Source: Loxodes magnus
Lineage: Eukaryota; Ciliophora; Karyorelictea; Loxodida; Loxodidae
Length of the DNA: 64,000 nucleotides
Assembly (NCBI GenBank): GCA_946699065.1
Contig: CAMPDV010000919.1
Location: forward strand, 101,052 to 165,051
Direction: 5' to 3'
A model generated the notes under the pieces. That model was not told the DNA's origin and searched no databases. It worked only from the letters and a program-made list of their open reading frames with translations. This document shows, in pieces, positions 11,760 through 23,899 of the stretch. The position numbers were made by a program, and so were the translations under genes. Each line of letters begins with the position of its first letter. Positions within the stretch are counted from its first letter, which is position 1.

Positions 11760-13070
11760 ATTATTTTTGATTATTATTTATACATCTAATTTTAGTTGAA
11801 TATTTCTAAATATAATTATTCTTCAAATCATTTATACAATAAAGTAAGCATTTTCATTAAATTGCAACAATTAACTTTATCTTACAAAATTTTATCTTTC
11901 AAACTTACAAATATGGATCTTTAATAATTAATAAATTGAAATAAAATAGCAATAATCTACATTATATAATAAGTATTTCATTAATTTCATTTTCTATTTA
12001 TTTTTCTATTATTTATTATTTAATCCTTTGTAATAATTTAAAACTGTCTAATTTTATAAGCTAATAAATCCTGTTAATCTAAAAAAAATTTACACATTTT
12101 TCCGTTATAAATATTAAATTTGAGTATTATTTAGAAATATTTTTATTTAAAGCTATTGTTTTATTGATTTTTAGAATAAATCTTAAATAATAAAAAATTA
12201 ATTAAATAGGGATCTAAATAATTTAATTTAATTAAATAAATATAAGTGTATTAAATTTTTCTTAAATGAAAAAATTGCTATTTCTAATAAATAAAACTAA
12301 AATTAAAAATCATATTAAAAAAGTCTAAGTAAAATGCCTTTTATCTTATAAACTTTTATCATTCATAAAAAAAATTATATTATATTTGTTTAGAATGAAA
12401 ACAAAACTTGAGCTTGCAATTTTTATTTATTTTTATTTAAAAATCTGAATTATCATTTATAAAGGAAGCTTATAATATAGATATGGTAGAATTATAATAA
12501 AATTATTAAAATGGATTACGTATATAATAAATGACTTTAATATGATATTAAAATGCTATTTAGAATGAAATAAATATAGATAAATTCAATGTCATTTACT
12601 TTGATGGCAACTTCAATTAGAATTATTTTATAAATGATTTATTTCATTATTATCATCTCTAAAATCCCTTCAAATAATAAAAAATAAATAATTTTTATTT
12701 TCGAAAATATTTTTAAATTGAAATATATCAATTTTAAAATGTTTGAAGAAAGATGTAAAAATACTTCTTAAACATAAAAAAAATTTTAAGTTATTTTAAA
12801 ATTATCACTTAGATTATTATAAGTAAAGCTCTCATGAATCTTATACTTGCTTACTTCAAGCAAATGAAAATGAATAAAAAAAGCATTTATATATAAATTT
12901 ATAATAAAAAAATTAAAATTTAAGAAGAATAAAATTGATATTTATATTTATAAATTATTAATAAAATAATAGATAGCTTACTTAAAGTTTATATAAATTA
13001 ATCTATATTTATTATGCTTTTGTATGTTGTTTATTTTCTAAAGTTCTTTTTACTTAAAAAAAGTAAAAGT
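11760..13070. other. AT-rich sequence without recognised genes
   Basis: Long runs of A and T with few longer islands. I see no repeated element, hairpin or motif-bearing reading frame. Confidence 0.5.
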
Positions 13071-13074
13071 ATTA

Positions 13075-14049
13075 CAATTTATTTATTAAATTATTAAATA
13101 AATTGTTTAGCGGATTCAGACAGTCACCGCTTAAAAGAAGTTTTTAAGTTTGAGCCTAGGCTTTAACGAGCTCTAGAACTTGCGAGTCTTGTATTTTTTA
13201 TCTTCCATCTTTTGTCATTTCATTCGTTTGTCGTTTTTCCAAATATTTTCAATTCAAGGTCCGTTTTCAATCTATAAACTTTTCCATTCTCTCTACATCA
13301 GATTTGGTTGTTCCTTTTTTTTATCTACTGTATAACTTGCTTTTTCCCTAAATTTTCCTTTACTTTTCCGAATTATCCACAGTTCTTACACAGATAATAT
13401 TTACTTTTGCAGTAGTAGCATAGTTTCCTTATATTAGGTCCTTTTTATTGATCCGGCTTGGAATTCTTTTCTATTTCCATCTTATCGGAACTGAAATTCT
13501 ATTCTGATAGAATCTGCTAGCTTTGGAGACTCTTTTGACTTTGCAAAATGTTTTCAAACCACTAGCTCTGGGCTTGGATCTACTGAACTTGGGAATTTGT
13601 CTGACTAAACTGTTCTTGTTAATACTTCCATAGAACATCGATCTCTCTTTCCTAGTTAGACATTCTGAGGTCTAATGTGTCTTACAGTCCGTGCTGGATC
13701 ATTTGTGATAGTTTGTCATTCTCTTTACGAAGCTTCCTAACCTCTTCCTGGAGGTTCAGCACCACTTTGATGAGCTGTTCCATGCTCATCTGGCCAGAAG
13801 GTTTAAACTCCGACACCTCCTGGTGGAGAGCAGACTTCATCTGCTTTCTCGGTTTCTCTTCTGAGGTAAGGGTTTTCACGTGTTAGGCTTTCTTAAAATG
13901 TTGCTATTCTTCCTGGTTGGACTAGGTTCCAGGATATTAAGGTTAAGCGAGAGAAAGTTAATTGGCTTTCGGTTTTCTCTCCTATTTCTAGGAGGTGGTG
14001 TAAAAACCAGATCTAAAGCCTTCCACCATTTTTTTTCAATTTATTTATT
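13075..14049 (-). mobile_element. ORF1-only non-LTR retroelement with target-site duplication
   Basis: A ~950-base unit, oriented minus, is flanked by a 13-base direct repeat CAATTTATTTATT (13075-13087 and 14037-14049). Its 5' end is an A-run followed directly by the ATG of the protein. Its 3' end is AT-rich with short TTA-type repeats. Flanking repeats of this length and the absence of terminal inverted repeats fit target-primed reverse transcription. No reverse transcriptase is encoded, so it must use a partner. Confidence 0.85.
13124..14029 (-). CDS. Gag-like ORF1 protein with coiled coil and variant CCHC knuckle
   Basis: A continuous frame of 301 codons runs from ATG 14029 to TGA 13124. 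Two earlier TGAs are internal and read as Trp (QIWCRENG and NEWNDKR). Residues 1-20 (MVEGFRSGFYTTSQKQERKP) are a family signature. SEEKPRKQMKSALHQEVSEF follows, then a coiled coil over ~85-170. The knuckle is C204-x2-C207-x4-Y212-x4-C217, in which the usual His is Tyr. The tail is Lys/Arg-rich. In LINEs such proteins bind RNA and chaperone nucleic acids in the RNP. Here that role is inferred from the domain order. The start is fixed by the family signature and by the adjacent element end. Confidence 0.8.
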
Positions 14050-14439
14050 CAATTGATAAATATAGTATTGATGTATTTATTCTAAATTATTTTAACATTT
14101 TGGTATTACTATTAAAAATTTATTTGTAATACATTTTTTTTAATTTAAAATAAAATATTTATGCTACTCTTATAAGATTCAACTTTCTTTTTTTATTTTA
14201 TATGATTGTTTATTTTTGTAAATCTAATTCTTTCTACAAATATTTTTCTTATTTCTTCTGTATAAATATTATTTAATCATCTTTCTTATTTATTTTACTT
14301 TAATATAGAGAATTAAAGTTTATTTTAAATATGAAATTATAATAATTATTATAATAATTGATAAAAGTGGCTCTTCCATTATTAGACTATCCACAATTTT
14401 AATTGTTCAATACTTTATATAAAATACATCTTGAAAATG

Positions 14440-14710
14440 GAGTCATGGTCAGTTGCATCTCTTTGGACCATAAAAGCAGTATTCACTTGCCACTCCAAGT
14501 CAGATTTCCAGACGAATTTCGGTTAGTATCGAAGATTATTCCATTTTAGGTTGCAATAATCAGCAAAAGCAGAGGAAGACATAGTCGATTATGGGTACTT
14601 AATTTTTCCAACCTCTGATGAAGCTATCCTGTTCTTAACCTTCGATACGTGACCTTAGTTCCTATGGAGGTTCCACTCGCTAAAGCAAACTAAAACTCAG
14701 GAACCTCCAT
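14440..14710 (-). mobile_element. Short retroelement-like island, family E
   Basis: A ~270-base island of more balanced composition in AT-rich DNA. On the minus strand it starts after AAATATGGAGG at 14710 and can be read as a protein beginning MEVPEFQFALASGTS. Like the other families it begins at an ATG-G. No second copy is in the window and no certain TSD was found. It could also be an exon. Confidence 0.4.
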
Positions 14711-15000
14711 ATTTAAAATATATAATACTATTTTATTGTTTTTATATTTAAGTTATCATGCTTGCCATATTTTAAATTTTATTTGTTTAAGTATATGTAA
14801 AGATTAATATTATGTCTTATCAGAAATTTTCTCTATTATTGAAAAAATATGGAAACTAATTAAAAATCGCTAATTTAAGCTCTTAGCGACTCTTCTTTAT
14901 CTAACAATAAAGAAGCTTTGATCTTATAAAAAAAACATAGGCAGATGTTTACACCTTCATAAATCTAGAATTTGGAAACGCTACAACTGAAGTAAATAAA

Positions 15001-17460
15001 ATGAATAGCCAATTTAATGAGATAAATACTAAAACAATGTAGCTAATAGACAATAAATACTTTTCTTAGGGTTCCACTAAGATAACTTAAATAATCCTTA
15101 GAGCGATGTCACCAGATGAAGCGCATTTTAAAAGTTGAGAAATATACTTATCAAAAGAAAGCAAATTTTGCCGCCACAGTTTAATAAAAGGTATCAAAAA
15201 TATCTTCAGGAAATTTAATTAATAGGGGGATTAATAAAGATATTTAAAATACAAAAAATACTTTAAATAATCAAAATGAAAATAATAACGGAATTATAAA
15301 ATGATCCATATTTACTTAAAACTTAGAGTATAATCATGCATAGTACTCAAATTATAAATTCAACAATATTTTAAACCAAAAGAATTAAGAAAATTAAAAT
15401 ATAAAAAATCTAAATAATCTTGAAATCAAAAACATATAACTTTAAGCCTAACTTATTGAAGTAAAGGATCAAATGTAATCCTAGGAATAAGAGTTTTAAA
15501 CTAGTAAAAAATAGTTCTTAAATCAGATTAAATAACTTGAATAGTAAATATAAAATCTATCAAATAACCAAATTATTTTTAATTAAAATTTTCTATCAGC
15601 TTAAGAAAATCAGGATCAAACTAATTAAAAGATTATAAGTAAGTATGAAGCAGTAATAGAATAGTACAAAATGTATGTAAATAAAACTTTCAAGAAATTA
15701 AAGAAAATGTAAAATGTAAAATTAAATACTAAAATCTAATTACTATAAGTAATAACTATAGTTGAAATATAATTAATTAATTTTTGAAAAAAAGCAAAAT
15801 AAATCTAAAGAGATAGGAATTTAAACAGATTGTATTTATCAATATAATAGTTAAACTGCATAAATTGATGAAATTAATTAAATCTATTAAATAGATAAAT
15901 TTTAAGAGTAGTTTAGAAGTCATTCATTAGTTCCTTAAAAATCAAATTAATCTTCAATAATCATTTAAAATTCTTCGACATAAACTAGCTCTTATGAATT
16001 CTTGTATATGTCTTAATCTAGTTTATAGGATGTTTTAGAAGAACTTGAGCTATATAAAAAATAATTATCTAAATTTGATTACATTTAGTAATTATATTAC
16101 GAAATCGCTTAGTAAAAGAATACTATTGGGTTTGAATTATTGGAAGCTAAAGCCCAAAACCAATAGATGATAATTTAAAATTAATGACTTATAAATAAAG
16201 ACTAATAACTTTAAATAATCAGCTAAAAATATAAAATTAGTAGAATTTGAAATAAAACATGGAGTTTCAAGAAGAATTATAATAGAAAGATATGGAATTC
16301 CAAATATTGATATCTTAAAAGCATAATGAAATTGAACACTTAAAAAGTTGTAATATATAATAACTACTAAACATAGAAAAATGTAATATAGACACATAAA
16401 AACAATATTATCTCAAAATTTAATAAACAGCAGAAAATTCTACTTAAACAGAATTACTAAGCTAAAATAAATAAATTTAGACAGATTAAAACCTTTAAAT
16501 AAAATGTAATGTAGAAAATAAAATTATCTAAGCAATTAATTTATAATAAGATTAAGAAATTTAAGTTTAATGATAGCATTAAGAAGTTGAAGTTAACACT
16601 GAAAAATTGGAATAAAGTTAAAAATTTTGTTAAACAAACTTTATAGATATAAATCACTAAAAACTACAATAAGCATATCATTAACTTAATATGGAATTTA
16701 TTTTAAATACCTAGAATAACTTAGAAAACTAGAAGAAATTATATTAAGAAAATAAGAAATTAACATCTAGTACAATAAAAATTGAATAATAAAATCAATT
16801 TTTCTAGACAAGTTTGCTTGATGAGAATTATATAAAACTCCAATAATTCTTTCATTAGCTAAATATGAACTTCATTTGTAACAATTAAAAGTTTGAGTAA
16901 AACTTAAGAAAATAGTAAGAAATTAATGAATAATTAATGAAAGAATTATTTGATCTAAAAACCAAGCCTTGATAAAAAGATTAAATTAGCTAAACAAACA
17001 TTAATTATATTGAAAACTAGAATCGCACTGTTATCAAGTAATAAAATCCTTTCAAAAAAAACATGAAGAAGATGGAATTTAAATTCCTCCAGCAAAACGC
17101 ATTATTAAATGAAAAAATGAAAGAGGAAGTGAAAAGATAATACGATAATAAAATTTTCAATCTCCTCAGCTATAAAACTTTATCAGACAAGGTTCGTGAA
17201 GGAGGAACTCATATTAAATAAGCAATTTTCAAGTTTTGAAGAAGTATTGAAGCTTTAAAATGAGAGATAAAAGAAGGATGATATATAACAATTAATAAGA
17301 ATTAACTCAAGGCACTGTAGATAGTAACTAAAATGTTATTAAAATAGACAATAAACTACTAGAATCTAATTCGATTTGAGTAATTTACATTTTGATCTAA
17401 TATTTCCACCAGCATCCTGAGTATAAAAAAGAACTGGTACATATTTAATGAGATTCATAA
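15001..17460 (+). pseudogene. LINE ORF1, Gln-rich coiled-coil protein, frameshifted
   Basis: Lies directly upstream of the endonuclease-RT ORF2 on the same strand, where LINEs carry ORF1. The first part (MNSQFNEI...MSPDEAHFKSW) switches frame near 15240 into a Gln/Asn-rich coiled coil. Readable pieces include LQAQLIEVKDQM, FLNQIKQLEQQIQNL and KYEAVIEQYKMYVNKTFKKL. More Gln-rich helical sequence follows to ~17100 with further frame changes. No zinc knuckle was seen, unlike the ORF1-only elements. The product would be an RNA-binding scaffold of the LINE RNP. Boundaries are approximate. Confidence 0.55.
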
Positions 17461-17519
17461 GGTATTAAATATATTTGCATATATTAGGGAGGGCTCCTTG
17501 GTGGAGCGCAAAAATCTAA

Positions 17520-20500
17520 GAAAATAAAAATAGGACATGTAAATATAAGCTCAATAGCTAGTAAACAAACGGCATTATAATAATTCATCCTTGATAATGA
17601 ATTTGACATTTTTTCAATAAACGAAACATGAACGTAATAAAAATATTGCCCAATTGTTATAGAACAATATCGTACCTATTACTAAAACGCAAATACTCGT
17701 GCAGGTGGAGTATGTCTATTAGTAAAAAAGTAGCTTGATTCTTGTTAAAATGAATTAGATTTCTCAAATCTTCCTGGACATTTTATAAGTGTGAGGGTTG
17801 GAAATTTAATAATTGCATCATGTTATTTGCCTACAAATGAAAAGTAAAAAATTTATAAGGACATTGCATATGAATACCATAACAATATCATAAAAAATAG
17901 AGACCAGAACCCTAATATACTTTTTGGCGACTTTAATGCCTTACTTCCTAACTATGGTAATAATTCATCACAAATCAATAATAATTCATCACAAATCAAT
18001 AATAATACTTAAAAATTACTAGACTTTATAGATGCAAATGAATTAATAATTTTAAATGGTTAAGAGTCCAACACATTTATTCATAGAGTGAATAATTAAT
18101 GCTATTGTAATGACTATTTCTTGGCAACTTAACATTTAAATCCTGATGATTTCGTTGACTATAAAGATATCCAAGATTCGGGTTTGTATACTGATAATTT
18201 TCCACTAAGTATTACATTAAATTATAATTTAAAAAGAAGTGAATAAGATTAACAATAACGATTACTCTTTAAAATTTCTAAACTATAGGATCTGAACACG
18301 AGAAACTATTATTAAACTATTTTTAGGATAATTTTATCAATTCTAGTAACTTGGTTAAAAAGATGTTGAAAATTAGTATCAATTTAACTGCGATCTTATT
18401 TTTATAATGCGAAGATTGCGCTTGGATCTTAAAATCAAAGAAAAACTATTATCAATTACCAAGTTACTTAACTACGTTATTTGTTCAAGCAAAAAAGGAT
18501 AATATTGCATATTAGAACCCATTAGCTTTGTATGAACATCATAATTAAGAAGTTGCCAAACTTTACTAGCTTAAAATTTAATCTTATATGCATTATCTTC
18601 ACAAATTTTGGAATAAAAAAAATAAAAAGCTAAGGAAAAACATAAAAATCTTAACAAAAATGCTTAAATAATGTTTAAACAAGCTAAGAATCTAATAAAC
18701 TAAAAAATTCGTAATTAGATGAATTTTAACTTTAACTAACAACAGCAATTTATTGAAAATTGGAAAACTAACGTTTTTGATAAATATTCGAAAATAAGTA
18801 AGATAGATTTTTACTTCTCAAATAGAAAAATAGAGGGAATATTTAGAAATAAATCTTTTATCTTAAATTAGAAATTAAGTCATTTATAAAATATGCCTCT
18901 TTTTACGTGATTTGAAATTAAAAAAATTATATCTTAGCTTGCAAATAATAAAGCTACAGGTAATGATGGTCTAAAAGCTGAACTTATTAAATATGGAGGT
19001 TAAGATTTGCATCAAAATATAACAAATTTCATTAATAACATGCTTAGAACATTCAAAATACCTAATGCAATGAAAAAAATAAACATTCTTCCGATTTTCA
19101 AAAAAGGAAGCAAAAGTAATTGATGTAATTGAAGACCTATAGTTTTCTTGAACTGTCTACTTAAAAGTTATGATAAAGCACTAACATAACGACTTTATAA
19201 TTATATTTATGAACGAAACATTTTACATCCAGCCTAATTTGGATTTATTCGTAAACGCTCTATTACTTAGTAAATTTGAATTATTTAGTAAATTATAGAC
19301 TTGCATCGTAGATGATCTCATAAAAAGTAATTAATTGCTACTTTAATAGATGTAGAAAAAATGTTTGATAGCATATCTAGGAAATTACTTTTTGATCATC
19401 TTAGAAGACTTAGGTTACCTTTGAACTTAATATTGGCACTAGAATCTTTTTATGATAATGTTGATGCTAAGTTTATAATTGATTTATATCTTACAAAAAC
19501 AATTAAATATAACAATGGGTTACTATAAGGAAGTAGTCATGCACCTGTACTTGCAATTTTATTCTATGATATTGTTATAAGATATTTAGAAGATAATCAG
19601 AAGAAATTAGGATTTCAAATATTATCTAAAACTTTCGTTGTACGAGCCTTTGCTGACGAATTAATCCAAATATTCTCTTCCTAGAAAAATGCCTAAAAAT
19701 TATTACAAGCTACATCTACAGTTTTTGATTTAGTAAAACTTACAATTAATGTAGATAAATGTGAAGTAATAGAATTCTTGAAAAAAATAAATGAAAAGAA
19801 AGCTAACTTTCTATTACTCTAAAGTTCAATGGAATTTCAATTGCTTAAAAAGATGAAGTTAACTATTTAGGATATTAGTTAGGAATAAAATAAAATTACA
19901 AATTACATTGTACAGAAGTAGCTACCAAACACAGAGTAGCTATTTAAAAAGCTAGTGTAATAATTTCTAAATATGTTTTGGTATCCCCTCTCAGCTTCAA
20001 ATTCTTTATAGAACTTTTATTTTGCCTAAAGTTTAATATGGAAGTGATATTACTCCGTGAGCTGCTATTTCTGGAATTAAAGGAATAAAAAGCAAGATAG
20101 CAAAATCGTAAAGGCTTATTTCAAGATAGGCGTTTAGATCTTAAGAATTCACATTCAAAGATTCATGCTTTATTGACCTAAACTGGCTTCCTTATACACA
20201 TATGGCAACTCAAAAGTTAATGCACTTTTATTAAAAATTAATATAATACAGCAAAGAAAATCCTAACTCAGACACTGCTTTTTTATTAGAAAAAGACACT
20301 AAATTTAATTTACCATACTAGAAACATATAAAGAAATGTATCGATTTGTATAATTTTGACATGTCACATGTTTAGAATAATATGGATTTTTTAAACTCAC
20401 GGAATAAAAAATAAAGCATAAATTCTTAATGGAATGTCTCTCTAGAAATACACTTATACCAACAGCAAAATAAATTATAGACTAAATATAAAATAATTTA

Positions 20501-20989
20501 AGTGTTTTTCCTGAAAATACTTACACTAAATATAATAAATACTATATTAGAGAGACTATTTCCATCTATAAACTAAGAAATTTTTCTTATAATTTTCAAT
20601 AAGAGTTCAGTAATCGCTACATTAACGTTAGATATAGCATTATTTGCTTATGTGGCTAAGATTTTGATGAAACTGATCTTATTTTTTATTGCTAATAAAA
20701 TGCAGATATTATTGAGGAATTCGAAATTCATAAAGCTCTTAAAGAAAAAGACAAAAAAAAACATATTCTTTATGACTAAAACTATATAAGCAAACATCTT
20801 TCAAAAAATCAAATTCCTAAAATAGACAAATTAATCAAAAATTTTCATTCCAAATTACTAAAAAATCGTCTTGAAATGTTTAAACTGCAAGAAGAGTTGT
20901 TAGAAGAGTTTCTAGAAGAAAATAAAGAAAAATTTAATCAAGAAAATAAAGAAAAATATATGATAGTGGAAGAGCAAGAAGAAGCTTGA
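17520..20989 (+). pseudogene. LINE ORF2: apurinic-type endonuclease plus reverse transcriptase, frameshifted
   Basis: The endonuclease starts near 17530. EFDIFSINETWTQQ has TGA for the Trp, and NILFGDFNALLPNYG carries the GDFN motif. RT motifs follow at 18.9-19.8 kb: KATGNDGLKAELIK, ILPIFKKGSKSN, NWRPI (TGA Trp), HPAQFGF (TAA Gln), IDVEKMFDSI and LLQGSSHAP (TAA Gln). The active-site box reads AFADELIQIF, so the second Asp of YADD is Glu. After ~19815 the frame shifts (also near 19975 and 20505) through a thumb-like LYRTFILPKVQYGSDI to a C-terminal finger ICLCGQDF...FYC and a terminal TGA at 20987. It would nick target DNA and copy element RNA. Frameshifts and the FADE box suggest it is dead. 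Confidence 0.85.
17959..18004. repeat. 21-base tandem duplication inside the endonuclease
   Basis: AATAATTCATCACAAATCAAT is repeated twice in a row. It adds seven codons (NNSSQIN twice) in frame just after the GDFN motif. Confidence 0.85.
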
Positions 20990-21114
20990 TTGACATTTAC
21001 AAATTTTTATCTTTCAACATATTTGTAATATTTATAATCTAAGCGATATTTATTGAAACTACGTCTCAATATTATTAAATATTGAAACTATTATATTTTA
21101 ATTAATTAATTAAT

Positions 21115-22310
21115 TGGAAATCATGCAGCTTAGATCATTTAGAGCTGTAATAGATGGATCTTTTCGCGCATAAGACGAAATCCCGGAGAATGAACTGCAT
21201 TTCCTTAAACTACAATACTATATGTGATAACGTATGTTAATGTTCGGAAGAAAATTACTCCTAAACTAAGAATCAACATTGGATAGATGATTATGTCAAT
21301 TAACAAAGAGGAATAATTCTATATTTGAAACATACTCAATGACGAAATAATAATACAAGAAAAATGAAAAGGAATAGATGGAAAATTAATGATAAAAAGC
21401 GATAAAGTTCCATAATGATGTAAATTCCATTACACGAATGTAGAATATGATCACCTGCAAAAAATTAGAGTGAATTAATTGAACAATTCATTCAAGTAAT
21501 ACCAAACTATCTAAGATTCAGCAAACACAGAAAACAGGAAATATGATACTTATTTAGGCTACGGGCCAAATGTAATGGAGCAACATAGGCAATGAAAGAA
21601 AGAAATCTAATAGAGAGTGAAGCATGCTAATTCTGCAATTATAGAAAGGAAGATGAGATCCATATAATAGAAGATTGCAGATAATACAAAGAAGAAAGAG
21701 AATAGTTAATAGAAAATATCGAGAACATAAATATCAGTAATAACTAATAAAAATAAGCCTTCTTAAACCTCAGACTTGAAGAAATAATATGAGGAAATTA
21801 CAAATTTGAAAATCTTATATGAACTCTACAAGTAATCAAAAGAAAAGAAATAGATTGTCACATTAAAATTTTTTGAAAAATATATTAGAAAAAAGAAAAT
21901 GGAGTTATATTTAAAAAATTCTTTTTTATTAGAAAATATTTGGTAAAGACTGCAGAGCAGGATTCATCGAGCATATTTGAATATATAATAAATTATCAAG
22001 AGGACAAAAATAAAAATATGATTTAGCAGCTTTATAACAATTCTTAGAAAATGTAGAAAGGAACTTGAGATGCCCTCAGAAAAGACTAACAGATAGATTA
22101 ACTATCTAAAGACAAATTATAGAGTTAGAAAAGTAGTAGATAGAAATAGAATTCTACTGTTTTAAAAAGACCTAATGATGGAGATTGAATCTAATTATTT
22201 TCAGATTAGGATATAATGAATATATTGAAAAAAAATTAGAATAAATGAAAGAAAATTTAGAAGATTCTGGTCTGATAAGATAATTTCCAAGAATACTCTT
22301 AATTTTGATT
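21115..22310 (+). pseudogene. 5'-truncated second LINE, C-terminal ORF2 fragment
   Basis: Starts abruptly after an AATT repeat that ends the first LINE and has the same orientation. Around 21600-21700 it reads CQFCNYRKEDEIHIIEDC followed by RQYKEERE. That is the C-x2-C...H...C finger that closes many LINE ORF2 proteins (compare 'CPLC...ETVEHLLLECP'). More than one frame is needed. The 5' truncation is typical of retroposed LINEs. The 3' limit is uncertain. Confidence 0.6.
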
Positions 22311-22319
22311 TTCTCTTAA

Positions 22320-22832
22320 TTTGTGGTCAAAATATCAATGGTGAAACCACGTAAATTAATTGATTGTTTAATTCATTCATTCATAAACTCTTTCTTCAGC
22401 ATTTATAGTTTTATTTTTTTTATTTTTTTATTTTTAGATCTTAATCGGTTGTTCATTTCTATACTTGTTTTTTTTAAATTACTTTTAAACTTCGAATTTT
22501 TTTTTCGTTTCATTTATAACTTTCTTATGTTGTCGATTTATATGCATTTTATCATCTAAAACAAATTTAATTTTTTTATTGTTTATTTCTTTTTCTTTTA
22601 AGATTTCTGATAATTTCCTTTTTCAATCATCATTTTTTTTCTCTATAATAGCCATTTGAGTTTATAATTTTTGCTTATTTTCTATTTTTTTTGTGGTCTT
22701 ATATTAATTTCTATCTGATTTGTTTACATGCTTTAAGTGTTGGTTTGATCTTATGAAGTGCTTCAAAAAAGAATTTAATTTTCTTTAATGGGAGTAAAGT
22801 TTTATTGTTATTTATTTAAATAAATAAATTTG
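22320..22832. other. T-rich sequence without recognised genes
   Basis: Plus-strand T-rich. No motif, hairpin or repeat was recognised before the ATTT tail of the family B element. Confidence 0.5.
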
Positions 22833-22837
22833 AATAT

Positions 22838-23182
22838 AGAGCGTGTAGAACTCTCGTTGGTGCTCAGCTCTTTAAATTAATTTTATTTAATGTCAAAAAA
22901 TTTTTTTATGTCTCTCTGTCCCTATTTTCTCTTCCTGCAATACGTCCCTGCAATTTTTCCTTCCAAAGCATAGGATGCAATATGCGATTACGGGTACATT
23001 TCCTCGACCTATAATGAAGAAAGTTTCCTACTGGCATTCAGAGTTCTTCAGCTTATTACATCGTCTTTCTCTTGTCATTAATTTCTCTTTCTCCGATTTA
23101 TCCTCCGTCTGCGCTTATTTTTTATTTGCCTTGCTGGGCCTCCAAGCAACATCCGAAGGAAAGGGCTTTCCACCCTATTTAA
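22838..23182 (-). mobile_element. Short coding retroelement, family B
   Basis: Minus-strand copy of the element at 55480-55818. It starts with AGGGTGGAAAGCCC, close to the ATGGTGGAAGGC start of the ORF1 elements, and ends in the shared hairpin (22838-22871) with an ATTT tail. Both copies encode the same protein block (TRERRC, NSECQ, GNVPVI, YCILCFGRKN). The Cys pair looks like the first half of a CCHC knuckle with the His and last Cys lost. The copies differ by a one-base frameshift in the N-terminal part. Confidence 0.75.
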
Positions 23183-23693
23183 ATTTTAATAGTTAATAAT
23201 TCGATTTTATTTAATTTAGTAAGTTATTAGTCTTTATAAATTCTTAATGTAAGTTAAACATTACTTTAACTATCTGTTTATATTTTTTTTTCCAGTTGTA
23301 ATTTCTTCGACTTCTCGTTACATTTGGTTATTTTTTATATTTTAAGCTTATTATATAATATTAAAGTTTCGAATATTTAAGAAGCATTTCATGTTTTTCT
23401 TTTTCTAGTTAATTGGGAAGTTATTATTAAGTTTACTAAGGATTTTATTTTTTTAAAAGATGACGTGGTTGCAAGTATATTAGTTTTATATTTAATCTTA
23501 TATTTATGAGTTTTATAAACGTTTTTTTTGATTTTAGTCAACATTTTTTGTTTAAGCTATATATTTATTTTTTAAATAGTTTTCATCGAATATATGTACA
23601 AATATTTTTTTCATAGATTAATAGATTTATTATATGTTTTTGTTGATAGTTATAATTTTTTAAATTTCCATAATAATCTTTATATTAAAAAAA

Positions 23694-23880
23694 ATGGATG
23701 TAGGCAGTTGTCAGTAGAACCATTGAACATTTGGTGAATTGTATACTACATTGCAAGTAATCTCTCATAATAAATGTCACCGCAGAAAAGAGTGGACAAG
23801 TTAGGAAGAGATAATCCTAACTTTCTTGAGAATTCTAAATGACTATTCTGCTAGATTTAGCAAATAAAAATTATCATAAG
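23694..23880 (+). mobile_element. Short retroelement, family C, 5' part only
   Basis: Begins AAAATGGATGTAGGC and matches the first ~180 bases of the family C elements at 36.65 kb (plus) and 55.44 kb (minus), including the block GCAAGTAATCTC. No hairpin follows nearby, so the 3' part is lost or has diverged. Confidence 0.5.
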
Positions 23881-23899
23881 AATGTAACTATGTAGAATA

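Noticed and set aside
17483-17503. Small hairpin GGGCTCC-TTGGT-GGAGC before ORF2 as a functional element
   Set aside because: It is short and found once. It may be a relic of the shared hairpin, but the match is too weak to claim.
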